Positions 61,321 to 64,000 of a stretch of DNA of 64,000 nucleotides are shown in pieces. The position numbers and the translations under genes were made by a program. This stretch comes from DATBLE01 sp963808815. GTDB taxonomy: Bacteria; Actinomycetota; Thermoleophilia; Gaiellales; Gaiellaceae. Within the stretch, counting starts at the first letter, position 1. Each line of letters starts with the position of its first letter. Location: assembly GCA_963808815.1 (NCBI GenBank), contig CAWEGI010000006.1:1-64000 (forward strand). Direction: 5' to 3'. The notes beneath the pieces were generated by a model. It saw only the letters and a list, made by a program, of their open reading frames with translations, was not told the DNA's origin and ran no database searches.

Positions 61321-62517
61321 TTAACCCAGCTCGGGAGCGCGCGCCGCAGCCCTGCCACCGCCTGGCCGATCCGCTGCTCGTTCTCGACCAGCGCGAAGCG
61401 CACGTGGCCGTCGCCGTCCGGTCCGAAGCCGACGCCCGGGCTGCACCGCGACCCGGGCCTCGCGGGCGAGCTTGACCGCGAACTCGAGCGAGCCGAGCGC
61501 GCGGTACGGCTCGGGGATCGGCGCCCAGACGAACATCGTCCCCTTGGGCCTCGCGACGGGCCAGCCGATGCGGGCGAGCCCGTCGCAGAGCGCGTCGCGC
61601 CGCGAGCGGTAGACCTCGCAGACCTCGCGCGGGAAGTCGGGCGCCTCGTTCATCGCCACGATCGCGGCGATCTGGATCGGCTGGAACGTGCCGTAGTCGA
61701 GGTACGACTTCAGCCGGGCGAGCGCACCGACGACCTCGGCGTTGCCGACGACGAAGCCGACCCGCCAGCCCGCCATCGAGAACGACTTGGTCAGCGTGTA
61801 CAGCTCGACCGCGACCTCCGTGGCGCCCGTCGGCCTGCAGGATCGACGGCGGCACGTGGCCGTCGAAGGCGAGGTCGGCGTAGGCGAAGTCGTGGACGAC
61901 GAACACGCTCGTGCTCGCGCGCGAAGTCGACGACGCGCTGCATGAACTCGAGCGTCGACGCACGCCGTCGTCGGGTTGTGCGGGAACGAGAGCACGAGCA
62001 CGCGCGGCCGCGGCCGCGAGCGCTCGAACGCCTCGACGCACGTTGCCGAAGAAGTCCTCGCTCCGGCCCCATGGCGACACGCTCGCGCGACGCGCGCCGG
62101 CGAAGACGGGCGCGAACAGGTGGATCGGGTAGCTCGGGCTCGGCACCACCGCGGCGTCGCCGGGCTGGACGAGCACCCACATCAGGTGCGCGAGGCCCTC
62201 CTTGGCGCCGATCGTCGTGCAGCGCCTCGCGTCTCGGGGTCGAGCTCGACGCCGAACCGTGCGCTGGTAGAGGTCGCAGATCGCCCGCCGCAGCTTCGGG
62301 ATGCCCCGGCTCGCCGAGTAGCGGTGGTTGCGCGGGTTGCGCACCGCCTCGCGCAGCTTCTCGACCGCGACCGTCGGGCGACGGGCAGGTCGGGGTTGCC
62401 GAAGCCGAGGTCGACGACGTCCTCGCCGGCGCGGCGCAGCTCGAGCTTCAGCTCGTTGATCGCCGCGAAGACGTACGGCGGCAGCGCGTCGACCCGGCGC
62501 AGCTCGGGCGGAGGCAC
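61321..62517 (-). CDS. alaC: AlaC-type class I aminotransferase (many frameshifts)
   Basis: About 395 aa after joining many short frames. The order of motifs follows the AlaC/YfdZ glutamate-pyruvate aminotransferase family: RVDALPPYVFAAINELKLE, VVDLGFGNPDLP, HRYSASRGIPKLRRAICDLYQ, TIGAKEGLAHLMWVLVQPGD, VPSPSYPIHLFAPVFAGA, FVVHDFAYADLAFDG, PLP lysine in LYTLTKSFSMAGWRVGFVVGN, RLKSYLDYGTFQPIQIAA, PKGTMFVWAPIPEPYRALGSLEFAVKL. The GTG start at 62517 shares one base with the proB stop. Many database relatives are labelled LL-diaminopimelate aminotransferase; alanine formation is my preferred reading. Confidence 0.82.
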
Positions 62518-63548
62518 TAAAGCACCACCAGACGGTCGCGATGGACGACCTCGACACCACGCCGGCGTCCGTCGGCCTCGGTCGCCGGGACCGACGCGAT
62601 CCCCCTGGCGAACGCGATGCCGTCGGGGCCGGCGAGGTCGACCGCGTCGCCGGCCTCGAACGCGCCTTCGCAGGCGACGACGCCGACCGCGAGGAGGCTG
62701 GCGCCGTCGTCGACCAGCGCCCGGCGCGCGCCGGCGTCGACGACGATGCGTCCGCGGACCGGCTTGCCGAATCGCAGCCAGAGCTTGAAGGCCGGTTCGG
62801 TCCGTTCGGCTGCCGCGAATCTGGTTCCGCGCGGCTCGCCGGCGACGATCGGCTCCAGCACCGAGTCACCGGTCCCCCCGGCGATCACGGTCGGGATCCC
62901 GGCGGAGGCGGCCAGCTCGGCGGCGAGGACCTTGCTGCGCATGCCGCCACGACCGAGCGGGCTGGCCGCGCCGAGCACGGCCTCCCCGGCGCGACTGCCC
63001 TCCTCGAGCAGCACCGCGCCCGGAGTTCCCGGCGCGCGCGAGTAGACACCTGCAACCTCGGTGAGCAGCACCAGCAGCCGTGCTCGCAGCAGAACCGCGA
63101 CCTGCGCGGCGAGAGCGTCGTTATCACCGAAGGTGATCTCGTCCGTCGCGGTCGCGTCGTTCTCGTTCACGACCGGCACCGCGCCCAGCCCGAGCAGCGC
63201 CTCGAGCGCTTCTCTGGCGTTGACGTAGGTCGTACGGTCACCGATGTCACCAGCGGTAAGCAGGACCTGCGCGGCGTGCAGAGGAGCGAGCGCCTGATCC
63301 CAGGCCGCCTGGAGCCGGGCCTGGCCAAGAGCGGATGCGGCCTGCAGACGGCTGATGCTCCGCGGCCGGCGGTCGAGACCGAGGCGGGGCAAGCCGAGAG
63401 CGATCGCGCCCGACGAGACGACGCATACCGGCTCGCCTCGCCGAACGATGCGTCCGATCTCACGGCCGCGTGAGCGCAACAGCCCCCGCCGTACGCGTCC
63501 TCCTCCTCCGACGACCAGGCTCGAGCCGAATTTGACCACGACGGTCAC
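62517..63548 (-). CDS. proB: Glutamate 5-kinase
   Basis: 343 aa, intact, from a GTG overlapping the proA stop. Amino-acid kinase domain: VTVVVKFGSSLVVGGGG, VCVVSSGAIALGL, SALGQARLQAAWDQAL, LLTAGDIGDRTTYVNAREALEALL, PVVNENDATATDEITFGDNDALAAQVA, VYSRAPGTPGAVLLEE and LGRGGMRSKVLAAELAASAGIPTVIAGG. The C-terminal ~70 residues (GRIVVDAGARRALVDDGASLLAVGV) form a PUA domain, as in E. coli. First step of proline synthesis. Confidence 0.96.
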   Translation of the reverse strand: MTVVVKFGSSLVVGGGGRVRRGLLRSRGREIGRIVRRGEPVCVVSSGAIALGLPRLGLDRRPRSISRLQAASALGQARLQAAWDQALAPLHAAQVLLTAGDIGDRTTYVNAREALEALLGLGAVPVVNENDATATDEITFGDNDALAAQVAVLLRARLLVLLTEVAGVYSRAPGTPGAVLLEEGSRAGEAVLGAASPLGRGGMRSKVLAAELAASAGIPTVIAGGTGDSVLEPIVAGEPRGTRFAAAERTEPAFKLWLRFGKPVRGRIVVDAGARRALVDDGASLLAVGVVACEGAFEAGDAVDLAGPDGIAFARGIASVPATEADGRRRGVEVVHRDRLVVL

Positions 63549-64000
63549 CGGGCCTGGCTTCCGTCGCCGACCACGCGGTACTGCCGGAGCCACAGATCGC
63601 GGTAGGTGACCGGCCCGCGTGGGCCCGGGAACACGGTCGACATTGATCCCGGTCTCGGGCGAGCCCGTTAGCTCGAACCCGTCGGTGAACCGGGTCGGCG
63701 CGTGCCAGAACGCGGCCGTGCCACGGTATCCCTCGAGGAAGCGATCCGCCGCCTCCGCATCCTCGGTGACGATCCCTGCGGCCAGCCCGGAGGTCTTCGC
63801 GTTGGCGATCTCCAGCGCCTCGTCGATCCCGTCGACTCGAGCGACCGTGACGGTCGCGACGCGCTCGGGGTCGCCCGCCCACTCGTAGCCGATCGGCCGG
63901 TCGAGCGGCTCGGCACCGGGAACGTCTCCCCGCACGTTCAGGCCCTTGTCCGCAAACAGGTCGAGAAGCCGGGGGAGCAGCTCCTCGGCCCGGCGGTCGA
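63545..64000 (-). CDS. proA: Gamma-glutamyl phosphate reductase, 3' part (frameshifted, runs off the window)
   Basis: The gene continues past the right edge; only the last ~150 codons are here. RPIGYEWAGDPERVATVTVARVDGIDEALEIAN, GIVTEDAEAADRFLEGYRGTAAFWHAPTRFTDGFELTGSPETGINVDRV matches the C-terminal third of ProA. A shift near 63610 restores VTYRDLWLRQYRVVGDGSQAR and a TGA that overlaps the proB GTG. The catalytic Cys lies outside the window. Gene order is proA-proB-alaC, opposite to the common proB-proA. Confidence 0.88.

Noticed and set aside
1..64000. CRISPR arrays, rRNA/tRNA genes, insertion sequences, integrases, phage genes
   Set aside because: None seen. The repeated units found are two-copy hairpins or junction repeats, without spacers or transposase genes.

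Overview
The window is 64 kb of GC-rich, gene-dense chromosomal DNA. The sequence suggests an actinobacterium, most likely a Thermoleophilia/Gaiellales-type lineage. Visible support: OpcA next to Zwf, an ANTAR response regulator paired with a HisKA_2 kinase, frequent GTG starts, 4-nt ATGA/GTGA gene overlaps, and many genes with a TANNNT hexamer only 6-8 nt before the start codon (leaderless transcription). The lineage is an inference; no rRNA or tRNA gene was found. Many core enzymes carry 1-nt frameshifts, mostly apparent insertions. This looks like draft-consensus error rather than real gene decay, so joined coordinates are given.

Layout. (1) 0-10 kb: tail of a fibronectin-III protein; a minus-strand pentose-phosphate operon (rpiB, tal, pgi, gnd, zwf, opcA) running into an ECF sigma factor and a DUF4349 membrane protein; a divergent animal-type transketolase. 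(2) 10-22 kb: ABC-F ATPase, a U32-like protein, a two-component system around a small NUDIX/VOC chimera, glutamine synthetase, acetyltransferases, a secreted glycosidase-like protein and an ABC-2 exporter. (3) 22-24.6 kb: acetyltransferase, PII and AmtB behind a strong promoter and a leader terminator. (4) 24.6-31.3 kb: histidine genes yerC-hisG-hisD-hisCB-hisH-hisF-hisIE with divergent hisA; hisC and hisB are fused, and hisH and hisD carry the same 81-nt repeat at their 5' ends. (5) 31.3-38 kb: arginine operon argC-J-B-D-R-G-H with an ARG-box promoter and no argF. (6) 38-54 kb: a small membrane protein, gltB, then a leader peptide, leuA, a LeuB-like protein lacking catalytic residues, ilvB-H-C-D, an OLD-family nuclease and PEP carboxylase. 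(7) 54-61.3 kb: a sugar-uptake locus (LacI, binding protein, two permeases, GH1 glycosidase, MsmK-like ATPase) with two matching operators. (8) 61.3-64 kb: alaC-like aminotransferase, proB and the 3' part of proA.

Together the region covers NADPH and pentose supply, nitrogen assimilation (glnA, PII, AmtB, GltB), amino-acid biosynthesis (His, Arg, branched-chain, Pro), anaplerosis and beta-glucoside use. No complete new defence, phage or mobile system was found. The most unusual signals are the his repeat, the HisC-HisB fusion, the apparent LeuB pseudoenzyme beside a leucine-type attenuator, a hairpin repeated behind two distant genes, and a palindromic low-GC insert inside the ABC-F gene.
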